The notes under the pieces are model-generated. The model saw only the letters and a list, made by a program, of their open reading frames with translations, searched no databases and was not told the origin of the DNA. Positions 1-7,937 of a stretch of 55,882 nucleotides of DNA are shown piece by piece. Location of the stretch: the NCBI RefSeq assembly GCF_019263595.1, contig NZ_JADQDD010000007.1, positions 1 through 55,882 on the forward strand. The letters are read 5' to 3'. The DNA is from Pseudonocardia sp. KRD291. Its GTDB lineage: Bacteria > Actinomycetota > Actinomycetes > Mycobacteriales > Pseudonocardiaceae. The position numbers and the translations under genes are program-made. Position 1 is the first letter of the stretch. Each line of letters starts with the position of its first letter.

Positions 1-2
1 TC

Positions 3-1145
3 GCCGAGCACGACCCCCGGTCGGTACCCCGCGAGGAGCTGCTCGGCGCGCTCTACGACGCGGGCCTGGCCTGGGTGAACTTCCCGGAGGGCCGGGGTGG
101 GCTGGGGCTCTCGCGCGGGCTGCAGTCCGTCGTGGACGGGATCGTCACCGACGCCGGTGGGCCGCGCGGCTTCGCGCTGAACCCGATCGGCTACGGCATG
201 GGCGCACCGACCGTCGTCGAGTACGCGCAGAGCGAGCAGCAGGCCCGCGACTGGCTGCGGCCGCTCGCGACCTGCGAGGACATCTGGTGCCAGCTGTTCA
301 GCGAACCGGGCGCGGGCTCCGACGTCGCGGGACTCGCGACCACCGCCGTGCGCGACGGCGACGAGTGGGTGCTCAACGGGCAGAAGGTCTGGACGACGCT
401 GGCGCACGTCTCGCGCTGGGGCATGATCGTCGCCCGGACCGACCCGGATCAGCCCAAGCACCGTGGGCTGACCTACTTCGTGCTCGACATGGCACAGCCC
501 GGCGTCGACGTGCGCCCGCTGCGGCAGATGACCGGGCAGGCCGAGTTCAACGAGGTCTACCTCAACGACGCCCGCATCCCGGACGCGAACCGGCTCGGCG
601 AGGTCGGGGCCGGCTGGAAGGTCGCGATCACCACGCTGATGAACGAGCGCACCGCGATCGGCGGTGCCGCCGGCAAGCGCGGGACCGGCCCGATCGCCGA
701 GGCGCTCGGCCTGTGGTCGACGATGCCGGAGCGGCGCACCCCGGTGCTGCGCGACCGCCTGGCCGCGCTGTGGACCAAGACCGAGGCGCACCGTCTGACC
801 CTGGCCCGCGCCCGCCGCACCGCCACCATGGGACAGCCCGGGCCGGAGGGCTCGGTGTCCAAGCTGGTCGCGGCCGAGCTGAACCAGGACGTCTACGAGT
901 TCTGCATGGACCTGCTCGGCCCGGAGGCGCTGCTCTACGACGACTACACCATGCGGCGGGCCGACCGGATAGGGCACGACCCGGGCGCCACGCTGCAGCA
1001 GCGGTTCCTGCGCTCGCGCGCGAACACCATCGAGGGCGGCACGTCCGAGGTGATGCGCAACATCCTGGGCGAACGCGTGCTGGGACTGCCCGGCGACATG
1101 CGCGCCGACTCCGACCGACCCTGGCGCGAGGTGCCCCGTGGCTGA
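3..1145 (+). CDS. Acyl-CoA dehydrogenase, 5'-truncated by window edge
   Basis: The reading frame is open from base 3, so the true start lies left of the window; a GTG at 75 is internal. The protein is an FAD-dependent acyl-CoA dehydrogenase that would introduce the alpha-beta double bond into an acyl-CoA. The flavin-proximal segment GAGSDVAGLATTAV, the middle-domain stretch LNGQKVWTTLA and the C-terminal signature IEGGTSEVMRNILGERVLG are visible. The last 8 bases overlap the next dehydrogenase gene, so the two are translationally coupled. Such adjacent pairs in actinobacteria often encode the two subunits of a heterotetrameric enzyme acting on bulky steroid-like or branched acyl-CoAs; that role is inferred from pairing only, and the substrate is not visible here. 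Confidence 0.93.
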   Translation, partial: AEHDPRSVPREELLGALYDAGLAWVNFPEGRGGLGLSRGLQSVVDGIVTDAGGPRGFALNPIGYGMGAPTVVEYAQSEQQARDWLRPLATCEDIWCQLFSEPGAGSDVAGLATTAVRDGDEWVLNGQKVWTTLAHVSRWGMIVARTDPDQPKHRGLTYFVLDMAQPGVDVRPLRQMTGQAEFNEVYLNDARIPDANRLGEVGAGWKVAITTLMNERTAIGGAAGKRGTGPIAEALGLWSTMPERRTPVLRDRLAALWTKTEAHRLTLARARRTATMGQPGPEGSVSKLVAAELNQDVYEFCMDLLGPEALLYDDYTMRRADRIGHDPGATLQQRFLRSRANTIEGGTSEVMRNILGERVLGLPGDMRADSDRPWREVPRG

Positions 1146-2313
1146 GAACGAGTTCGACTTCTCCCCCGAGCAGGAGGAGCTGCGCGCCGGCCTGCGCCGG
1201 TTCTGCGAGCGGCAGAGCGACGAGGCGACCGTGCGTCGCCTGATGGAGTCCGACGCCGGTTACGACCGCGTGCTGTGGGGCCGGCTCGGTTCCGAGCTGG
1301 GGGCGCTCGCGCTGGCCGTGCCGGAGGACCTCGGCGGTGCCGGGGCCGGGCTGGTGGACCAGGCGATCGCGGCCGAGGAGCTGGGTGCGGCGTTGTTCTG
1401 CGGCCCGCTGCTGGGCACGGTCGGGTTGGCGATCCCGGCGCTGGTCGCGTCGCCGGCGGGCCCGGTGCGCGACGAGCTGCTGCCCGCGCTGGCCGAGGGG
1501 ACCCGCACCGCCGCGTTCGTCGGGGCGCTGTTCGCGCCCTACGACCCGTCCGCGACGACGGTCGCCGCCGGCGGCTCCGGACAGCACAGCGGGGCAGGGG
1601 AGCGGACGACGCTCTCGGGCACGGTCGAGCAGGTCCCGGACGCCGGGGCGGCCGACGTCCTGCTGGTCGCCGCGTCGGGCCCGGACGGCCCGGTGCTGGT
1701 CGTGGTGGAGGCCGCCGACGCGCGGATCACCGTCCGCGGGTCGCTGGACCTGACCCGCCGCCACGCCCGCGTGAACCTCGACGGGGCGCAGGGTCGGGTG
1801 GTCGCCACCGGCGCCGACGCCGACCGCGCGATCCGGCACGCCCACGCCGTGGCCGGGGCGCTACTGGCCGCCGAGCAGGTCGGGGTGGCCCAGCACCTGC
1901 TCGACCGCACCGTCGCCTACGCGAAGGAGCGGCTGCAGTTCGGCCGGCCGATCGGCTCGTTCCAGGCGGTCAAGCACCGCTGCGCGGACATGCTGGTCGC
2001 CCTCGAGCACGCCCGGTCCACGGCCTACCACGCGGCGTGGGCGGTGTCCGACCCGTCGCTCGACGACCCGGAGCTCGCCGTCGCGATCGCGCAGTCGACC
2101 TGCTCGGACGCCTGCTACCGGATCGCCGCCGACGCGATCCAGATGCACGGCGGCATCGGGTTCACCTGGGAGCACCCGGCGCACCTCTACTACAAGCGCG
2201 CCGTCGCCGACGCCGCGTTGCTGGGGAGCGCCGAGGCCTACCGCGAGGTCGTCTCGGTGCGGGTGCTCGACGCCCTCGGCGGCCTCCGCGCGCCCGTGGT
2301 GGCGACCGGCTGA
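1138..2313 (+). CDS. Acyl-CoA dehydrogenase, second subunit of a pair
   Basis: 391 residues from a GTG start that overlaps the stop of the preceding dehydrogenase by 8 bases. The N-terminal helical domain (FSPEQEELRAGLRRF), a shortened and divergent middle beta domain and the C-terminal helical domain with AYAKERLQFGRPIGSFQAVK and QMHGGIGFTWEHPAHLYYKR mark the acyl-CoA dehydrogenase fold. The middle domain lacks the clear substrate and flavin motifs present in the upstream partner, and the C-terminus lacks the EGGTSE signature. This asymmetry is typical of the second subunit of alpha2beta2 dehydrogenases of the mycobacterial FadE type. The gene ends 10 bases from the convergent AsnC-family gene. 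Family assignment is firm; function as a heteromer is inferred. Confidence 0.92.
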   Translation: MAENEFDFSPEQEELRAGLRRFCERQSDEATVRRLMESDAGYDRVLWGRLGSELGALALAVPEDLGGAGAGLVDQAIAAEELGAALFCGPLLGTVGLAIPALVASPAGPVRDELLPALAEGTRTAAFVGALFAPYDPSATTVAAGGSGQHSGAGERTTLSGTVEQVPDAGAADVLLVAASGPDGPVLVVVEAADARITVRGSLDLTRRHARVNLDGAQGRVVATGADADRAIRHAHAVAGALLAAEQVGVAQHLLDRTVAYAKERLQFGRPIGSFQAVKHRCADMLVALEHARSTAYHAAWAVSDPSLDDPELAVAIAQSTCSDACYRIAADAIQMHGGIGFTWEHPAHLYYKRAVADAALLGSAEAYREVVSVRVLDALGGLRAPVVATG

Positions 2314-2323
2314 GGGCGGGCGC

Positions 2324-3349
2324 TCAGGCCGGGGCCGTCAGCGGGACCACCTCGCCGGTGCAACGGCCGTCCGGGTGCAGCAGCCACCCCATCCGCTTGC
2401 GGGTGCGCAGGATGACCGAGGCATCGACGATCTGGGCGTCCGGGAGCAGCGCCTCGAGCTGGTGCTGCATCCGGACCAGGTCTGCCATCGAGCCGGCCCA
2501 CGCCGTGACCAGCAGGTTCGCCGGCCCGGTCAGGGACAGGCACAGCCGTACCCGGGCGTCCTGGCGCAACCGGAGCACCGCCGCCTCGACCGAGGCGGTG
2601 GGCATGCGCATCCACCAGGTGACGCAGACCGGCCAGCGGGTGAGCAGCTGCGCCACCTCGCAACGGAACACCAGCGCCCCGGAGCGGAGCAGCGCGGCGA
2701 GCTGACGGCGCACGGTCGAGGACGGGCGCCCGATCCGTCGGGCGATCTCGGTCGCGCCGACCCGACCGTCGCGGCTCAGCTCGCGGGTCAGCGGGGCGAA
2801 GGTGGCGGAGAACGGGTCCGGGCGCGGTCCGGCAGGCACCCGGTCGGCGGCGTGCAACGCGCGCACGGCGTCGATCTGGGCCGCGTCGAGCGCGTCCAGA
2901 CGCCAGCGGCTACCTTCCAGATGGATGCCCGCGCTCAGGTGCGCTCTCGTGGAGACGACGCCGGGGACCTGCCCGATCCGGTCCAGCAGCAGCGCGGACA
3001 TCTGCGCGAAGCTGCCCGCGTTCACCGTCAGGACCAGGTCGCGGCCGCGGTCGGCGTGCTCGGAGGTCATCACGGCCGGTTCCGCGTCCAGCCGGGCCGC
3101 GACCTCGTCCAGCCTGCCCGGGGCGCAGTCCACCTCCACCAGCGCGATCTGGACCGGGGCGGCGGAGCCGGTGACCGCCGGGTAGCTCGTCACCCAGGCC
3201 AGGCCGTGCGAGCGCAACCGCAGCCACCGCCGGGCCAGGGCAGCCGGCCGGCAGCCCAGCACCGGGCCCAGCGACGCCCAGCCGGCGCGCGGGTGCAGCT
3301 GCAGCGCGTGTACGAGCGCGAGATCGTCCTCGGTCAGCCCGTACTGCAC
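2324..3349 (-). CDS. Lrp/AsnC-family regulator with two tandem AsnC units
   Basis: 341 residues, about twice the usual 150-residue AsnC/Lrp protein. It contains two winged-helix DNA-binding segments, one at about residues 5-55 (LTEDDLALVHALQLHPRAGW) and one at about 185-235 (GATEIARRIGRPSSTVRRQL). Each is followed by a RAM-like ligand domain, about 65-150 and 240-320. Such fused double-unit AsnC proteins are common in actinomycetes. The gene is divergent from the M20 amidohydrolase and MHS transporter operon across a 131-base gap, which suggests it controls that operon in response to an amino-acid-like ligand. Target and ligand are inferred from position only. Confidence 0.9.
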   Translation of the reverse strand: MQYGLTEDDLALVHALQLHPRAGWASLGPVLGCRPAALARRWLRLRSHGLAWVTSYPAVTGSAAPVQIALVEVDCAPGRLDEVAARLDAEPAVMTSEHADRGRDLVLTVNAGSFAQMSALLLDRIGQVPGVVSTRAHLSAGIHLEGSRWRLDALDAAQIDAVRALHAADRVPAGPRPDPFSATFAPLTRELSRDGRVGATEIARRIGRPSSTVRRQLAALLRSGALVFRCEVAQLLTRWPVCVTWWMRMPTASVEAAVLRLRQDARVRLCLSLTGPANLLVTAWAGSMADLVRMQHQLEALLPDAQIVDASVILRTRKRMGWLLHPDGRCTGEVVPLTAPA

Positions 3350-3480
3350 GATTCTGCTCCTTCACTGCGACGAGACGAGCGGAACCGACGATCCTAGCGT
3401 CGTGGCGGCGGGCGTGCGGACACTCTCCGCAGCCCCGTGACAGAGCTGTCGCGGACCGGCCGAGACCGAGGAGCTGCGGC

Positions 3481-4698
3481 GTGGACCTGCTCGACGATGC
3501 CCGATCACTGCACCCGGACCTGGTGGCGCTTCGCCGCGATCTGCACCGCGACCCCGAGGTCGGCCTGATGTTGCCGCGCACCCAGGAACGCGTCCTCGAC
3601 GCCCTGGCCGGGCTGCCCCTGGAGATCTCCACCGGTGCCGCGACGACCTCGGTGACCGCGGTCCTGCGGGGGACCGGTGCCGGTGCCGGGCCCGCGGCGC
3701 CGTCGGTGCTGCTGCGCGGCGACATGGACGGGCTGCCGGTCGCCGAGGCCTCCGGCGAGGACTTCGCGGCCCGGACCGGCACGATGCACGCCTGCGGGCA
3801 CGACCTGCACACCAGCGCGCTCCTCGGGGCGGCCCGCCTGCTCGCCGGGCACCGCGACCACCTCGCAGGCGACGTCGTGTTCATGTTCCAGCCCGGCGAG
3901 GAGGGCTGGGACGGCGCCGGGCGGATGCTCGACGAAGGTGTGCTGGACGCGGCCGGGCGAACGCCGGACCACGCCTACGGCCTGCACGTGTTCGCGAACC
4001 GGACCCCCGGTGGGCAGGTCATCACCCGTCCCGGCGTGTTCCTGTCCGCCTCGCACGCCCTCGACGTGACGGTGCTCGGCGCCGGCGGGCACGGCTCGAA
4101 CCCGCACACCGCCCGCGACCCGATCACCGCCGCCGCCGAGATGATCACCTCGTTGCAGACGATGGTCACCCGCCGGTTCGACATGTTCGACCCGGTCGTG
4201 CTCACGGTGGGCGTGCTCTCGGCCGGCACCCGTCGCAACGTCATCCCGGACACCGCGCGGTTCGAGGCGACGGTACGCAGCTTCTCGGACGAGAACGCGG
4301 TCCGGCTGCCGGAGGTGATCGCGGAGGTGCTGCGCGGCGTGGCCGCGTCGCACGGCGTCGGGGTCGAGATCGGGTTCCGCGACGAGTACCCGCGCACCGT
4401 CAACGACGGCGACGAGGTCGACTTCGCCCGCGACGTCACGACCGGGCTGTTCGGTGAGGAGCGCTTCGCCCTGGCGCCGAACCCGGTCAGCGGCTCCGAG
4501 GACTTCTCCAAGGTCCTGCTGCAGGTGCCCGGCGCGTTCCTCGGAATGGGGGCGTGCCCGGCCGGACGGGACCCGCAGCAGGCTCCGATGAACCACTCCC
4601 CGCTGGCCCGCTTCGACGACGCCGTGCTCGGCGACGCCGCAGCGCTCTACGCCGGCCTGGCCGCCGCCCGCCTGGCGCCGGCCGGCGGTGCCCGATGA
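3481..4698 (+). CDS. M20-family metallo-amidohydrolase (hippurate/N-acyl-amino-acid hydrolase type)
   Basis: 405 residues from a GTG start, with GAGGAG 8 bases upstream. The metal-site motifs of the M20D amidohydrolases are present: LRGDMDGLPV near residue 78, MHACGHDLHTSALLGAARLL near 102, the catalytic FQPGEEG near 137 and a late SGSEDFSKVL histidine/glutamate-region motif. Family members hydrolyse N-acyl amino acids, hippurate, indole-acetyl-amino acids or aminobenzoyl-glutamate in the cytoplasm. The stop codon overlaps the start of the downstream MHS transporter (ATGA), so substrate uptake and hydrolysis are coupled, and a divergent AsnC-type regulator sits upstream. The exact substrate cannot be read from the sequence. 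Confidence 0.92.
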   Translation: MDLLDDARSLHPDLVALRRDLHRDPEVGLMLPRTQERVLDALAGLPLEISTGAATTSVTAVLRGTGAGAGPAAPSVLLRGDMDGLPVAEASGEDFAARTGTMHACGHDLHTSALLGAARLLAGHRDHLAGDVVFMFQPGEEGWDGAGRMLDEGVLDAAGRTPDHAYGLHVFANRTPGGQVITRPGVFLSASHALDVTVLGAGGHGSNPHTARDPITAAAEMITSLQTMVTRRFDMFDPVVLTVGVLSAGTRRNVIPDTARFEATVRSFSDENAVRLPEVIAEVLRGVAASHGVGVEIGFRDEYPRTVNDGDEVDFARDVTTGLFGEERFALAPNPVSGSEDFSKVLLQVPGAFLGMGACPAGRDPQQAPMNHSPLARFDDAVLGDAAALYAGLAAARLAPAGGAR

Positions 4699-6017
4699 GC
4701 GCCGCCGTCCCCGACCAGCGGCGCGAGCGCCGTCGCACGATCGTCGGGGTGGGAGCCGGCAACGCCATGGAGTGGTTCGACTGGAACATCTACGCGACGT
4801 TCTCGGCGTTCTTCGCCTCGCAGTTCTTCGCCGGGGACGACCCGGGCGCCGCGCTGCTCAAGACGCTCGCGGTGTTCGCGGTGGGCTTCCTGGCCCGCCC
4901 GTTCGGAGGGTTCCTGTTCGGCTGGGTCGCCGACCGGCGCGGCCGCAAGGCGTCGATGGCCGCCTGTGTGGCGACGGCCGCGGGGGGCAGCCTGGTGATC
5001 GCGTTCGTCCCGACCTACGCCACGATCGGGATCGCGGCACCCGCGGTGCTGCTGATCGCGCGGCTCGCCCAGGGTCTCGCGCACGGCGGTGAGCTCCCGG
5101 CCGCACAGACGTACCTGGCCGAGATGGCCCCGCCCCGCAGGCGCGGGCTGTGGTCGAGCCTGATCTACGTCTCCGGCTCGGCCGGGGTGCTCGCCGGGTC
5201 CGTTCTCGGCGCCGTGCTGGCCGGTGTGCTGGCCCCGGCCCAGATGGCCGCCTTCGGATGGCGGATCCCGTTCCTGATCGGCGGTGTGTTCGGGCTCTAC
5301 GCGCTGGTGATGCGGCTGCGCATGCGCGAGTCCGAGACGTTCGAGCGGGAGGAGGCGACGCGCGCCGCCGACGCCGCGCCGGCGGAGCCGATCTGGCGGC
5401 GGATGGCGGCGCAGCCGGTGGCCATGGTCCGGGTCGTGTTGCTGACATGCGGGCTGACCGTCGTCTACTACGTGTGGGCGGTCTCGGCGCCCGCCTTCGC
5501 GATCGCCTCCCGCGGCATCGACCCGTCGCAGGCCCTCTGGGCGGGGTCGGCCGCGACGGTCGTGTTCGTGCTGGCGTTGCCGGCGTGGGGTGCGCTCTCG
5601 GACCGGTTCGGACGCCGACCGGTGCTGTTGGGCCCGCTGGCCGTGCTGGTGGTCCTGCTCTACCCCCTGGACGCGATGATCGGCGACAGCGCCTGGTCGC
5701 TGTTCCTGGCCATGTCGATCGCACTGGTCCTGATCGCGGCCGGGTCGGCGATCGGGCCCGCGCTCTACGCGGAGCTCTTCCCGACCGGGATCCGTGCGGC
5801 GGGAGTGGGCGTGCCGTACTCGGTCGCGGTCGCGTTGTTCGGCGGCACCGCGCCCTACCTGCAGAGCCTGTTCACCGAGCAGGGCGATCCCGGGCTGTTC
5901 ACCGGCTACGCGATCGCGTTGCTGCTGGTGTCCGGGGTGACCGTGTGGTTGCTGCCGGAGACGAAGGGATGCGACCTGAACACCGTCGGGGAGAAGTCCG
6001 TCCCGACGCGCGGATGA
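4695..6017 (+). CDS. MHS-family MFS transporter (metabolite/H+ symporter)
   Basis: 440 residues starting at the ATG that overlaps the amidohydrolase stop codon (ATGA); longer in-frame extensions run inside the upstream gene and are rejected. The N-terminus has the MHS signature GNAMEWFDWNIYATFSAFF, followed by about twelve hydrophobic segments, the cytoplasmic loop-2 MFS motif GWVADRRGRKASM and its second-half repeat GALSDRFGRRPVLL. Members carry alpha-ketoglutarate, shikimate, proline/betaine and related organic acids by proton symport. Coupling to the M20 hydrolase suggests it brings in the N-acyl-amino-acid substrate or a related carboxylate. The substrate is inferred. Confidence 0.92.
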   Translation: MSAAVPDQRRERRRTIVGVGAGNAMEWFDWNIYATFSAFFASQFFAGDDPGAALLKTLAVFAVGFLARPFGGFLFGWVADRRGRKASMAACVATAAGGSLVIAFVPTYATIGIAAPAVLLIARLAQGLAHGGELPAAQTYLAEMAPPRRRGLWSSLIYVSGSAGVLAGSVLGAVLAGVLAPAQMAAFGWRIPFLIGGVFGLYALVMRLRMRESETFEREEATRAADAAPAEPIWRRMAAQPVAMVRVVLLTCGLTVVYYVWAVSAPAFAIASRGIDPSQALWAGSAATVVFVLALPAWGALSDRFGRRPVLLGPLAVLVVLLYPLDAMIGDSAWSLFLAMSIALVLIAAGSAIGPALYAELFPTGIRAAGVGVPYSVAVALFGGTAPYLQSLFTEQGDPGLFTGYAIALLLVSGVTVWLLPETKGCDLNTVGEKSVPTRG

Positions 6018-6119
6018 TCATGACGGGCCGCCGCGCCGACGGGTGTCACTCCGGAGCGTGAACGGGTGGGTCACGAGAGTGGCGCGGGAGTGTCCGATCC
6101 GACCGGTCCGGCCCCAGTT

Positions 6120-6149
6120 GTTCATCATCATCCGTACCGCGGGTTCATC
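6120..6149 (+). promoter_or_regulatory. Direct repeat GTTCATC upstream of PhoX-like gene (possible PHO-box-like site)
   Basis: GTTCATC occurs at 6120-6126 and again at 6143-6149, about two helical turns apart and roughly 75 bases before the phosphatase start. Actinobacterial PhoP sites are 11-base direct repeats related to GTTCACC. The 23-base offset does not fit an exact multiple of 11, so this is only a candidate. Confidence 0.3.
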
Positions 6150-6224
6150 GGTGGGAGGTCCGGTGTTCGGTTCGGCGGGATTGAGTCACCCGTCGGCCCC
6201 CCGCAACACCCGAAAGAGGGACGC

Positions 6225-7706
6225 ATGACCTCGCTGCACGAGCACTCGTCCGGCACCACCGCGGACGACACCACCACCCCTGGCACCACCCCCGCCAACG
6301 GCGCATCCCGCACCGCGACGCGCCGTACCGTCCTGCGCGCCTCGGCCGTCACCGGTCTGGGCATCGCCTTCGCCGGCAGCATCGACGCGATCGCCGGGAC
6401 CACCGCGTCGGCCGCCCCCACCCGCGCCGCGTCCGGCTACGGGCCGGTGGTCGCCGACCCGCGCAAGGTCCTGGCGCTGCCGAAGGGCTTCTCCTACAAG
6501 ATCGTCGCCGAGGCGGGCGTCACGACGCTGACCGACGGCGGGGAGCCCACCCCGAGCGACACCGACGGCACCGGCTGCTTCCGCGACGGTCGCAACGTCA
6601 CGCTGGTCAACAACCACGAGCTCGACGGCAGCGAGGCCCACCGGGTGCCCACCCGGCCCGGGCTGACCTACGACCCGGGCGCCGCGGGCGGCACCACCAA
6701 CATCAGCGTGGGCCCGGACGGGGAGCGCCTCGCCGAGTACGTCAGCGTGGCCGGCACCGCGGTCAACTGCGCCGGCGGGATCACCCCGTGGGACACGTGG
6801 CTGACCTGCGAGGAGACCGAGTCCAAGGCCGGCGGCCCGCTGACGAAGGACCACGGCTTCGTCTTCGAGGTCAGCCCGGTCGGCTCGGAGAACCCCGGCA
6901 ACAGCCCCGTCCCGCTGACGTTCCTCGGGCGCTTCGCCCACGAGGCCGTCGCGGTGGACCCGCGGACGAAGGACATCTACCTCACCGAGGACGCCTCGGA
7001 CCCGAACGGGCTCCTCTACCGCTGGACCCCGCCGAAGGGCTTCAAGGGACGCAAGTGGGAGCTCAAGAAGCTCGCCGAGACCGTCGGTGACGCCGCGGGC
7101 GGCCTGCAGGCGATGCGCTGCACGCGGGGCAGCCAGCACGTCCGGGACCTGTCCGAGGCCACCCAGCCGGGGACCCGGTACTCGGTCGAGTGGGTCGACG
7201 TCCCGGACCGGCTCGCCGCCGACACCTCCACCCGCAAGCAGCTGCCGGCCGACCGGGTCACCCGCAGCCGCAAGTTCGAGGGCGCGTGGTGGGGCGACGG
7301 CGGCGCGTACATCGTCGCCAGCTACGCCCGCGTCGACGACGGCAGCGCCAACGCCCACGACGGCCAGATCTGGTTCTACGAGCCCGGCCGCAAGCAGATC
7401 ACCCTGAAGACGATCTTCACGGTGAACGAGAGCCCGGACGAGGACGGCACCAACTTCGACGGCCCGGACAACATCACCGTCTCGCCCTACGGCGGGGTCG
7501 TGGTCGCCGAGGACGGCGAGGGTGTCCAGCACCTGATCGGGGTCAGCGACGAGGGGACCTCCTACGCGCTGGCCCGCAACGACCTCAACGGCAGCGAGTT
7601 CGCCGGGCCGACGTTCAGCCCGAACGGCAGGTTCCTGTTCGCCGGGATCCAGTCGCCCGGCCACGTGCTGGCGATCACCGGCCCCTGGCGCCGCGGTCCG
7701 CGCTGA
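6225..7706 (+). CDS. Tat-exported PhoX-type phosphatase (DUF839 family)
   Basis: 493 residues. The ATG at 6225 is chosen because GAAAGAGGG lies just upstream and the residues that follow form a twin-arginine leader (RRTVLRASAVTGLGIAFAGS at about residues 31-50), ending in an ASA-type cleavage region near residue 64. The mature part shows DUF839/PhoX features: LVNNHELDG, a cysteine-containing CAGGITPWDTWLTCEE block, a FAHEAVAVDP block, and DGPDNITVSPYGGVVVAEDG near the C-terminus. Known PhoX enzymes are calcium/iron-dependent alkaline phosphatases or phosphodiesterases exported folded through Tat. It stands alone between hairpins; a PiT phosphate transporter lies 5 kb downstream. Enzymatic activity is inferred from family membership. 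Confidence 0.88.
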   Translation: MTSLHEHSSGTTADDTTTPGTTPANGASRTATRRTVLRASAVTGLGIAFAGSIDAIAGTTASAAPTRAASGYGPVVADPRKVLALPKGFSYKIVAEAGVTTLTDGGEPTPSDTDGTGCFRDGRNVTLVNNHELDGSEAHRVPTRPGLTYDPGAAGGTTNISVGPDGERLAEYVSVAGTAVNCAGGITPWDTWLTCEETESKAGGPLTKDHGFVFEVSPVGSENPGNSPVPLTFLGRFAHEAVAVDPRTKDIYLTEDASDPNGLLYRWTPPKGFKGRKWELKKLAETVGDAAGGLQAMRCTRGSQHVRDLSEATQPGTRYSVEWVDVPDRLAADTSTRKQLPADRVTRSRKFEGAWWGDGGAYIVASYARVDDGSANAHDGQIWFYEPGRKQITLKTIFTVNESPDEDGTNFDGPDNITVSPYGGVVVAEDGEGVQHLIGVSDEGTSYALARNDLNGSEFAGPTFSPNGRFLFAGIQSPGHVLAITGPWRRGPR

Positions 7707-7714
7707 CACCGCCC

Positions 7715-7754
7715 GTGCGCGGATGTCGCCGCCCCGGCAGCGATGTCCGCGCAC
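7715..7754 (+). terminator. Hairpin after PhoX-like gene
   Basis: GTGCGCGGATGTCG (7715-7728) pairs with CGATGTCCGCGCAC (7741-7754): 14 pairs including two G-U wobbles, with a 12-base loop, starting 8 bases after the phosphatase stop. There is no U-tract, as is usual in such GC-rich DNA. It also argues that the following small gene starts downstream, at 7785. Confidence 0.55.
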
Positions 7755-7784
7755 GACCGGGCCGGGCGCCCTACCGTGGCGGGC

Positions 7785-7925
7785 ATGGATACCGCGGGTG
7801 GTGACGAGGGCGGCGACCCGGCCTGCTGGATGAGCCGGGTCTGCCCGGAGTGCGGCCTGTTCGCCGTCGAGGACCCGCCGACGGTGTGCGAGCGGTGTGG
7901 CGAGGCGATCCCGGCGCCGCCGTGA
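7785..7925 (+). CDS. Small zinc-ribbon protein, 46 residues
   Basis: A 46-residue reading frame beginning MDTAGGDEGG and carrying two CxxC knuckles, CPECG and CERCG, 16 residues apart (cysteine to cysteine), the layout of a zinc ribbon. It lies 12 bases before the large acyl-CoA dehydrogenase and shares its strand. The upstream in-frame ATG at 7743 falls inside the terminator-like hairpin, so the ATG at 7785 is preferred, though no strong ribosome site is seen. No function is recognised; it could be a redox or RNA/DNA-binding miniprotein or a non-expressed frame. The paired cysteine knuckles are the main support. Confidence 0.5.
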   Translation: MDTAGGDEGGDPACWMSRVCPECGLFAVEDPPTVCERCGEAIPAPP

Positions 7926-7937
7926 CATCGTGGCGGG

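Noticed and set aside
7743-7925. Longer start (ATG at 7743) for the zinc-ribbon gene
   Set aside because: It begins inside the right arm of a terminator-like hairpin; the ATG at 7785 is more plausible.
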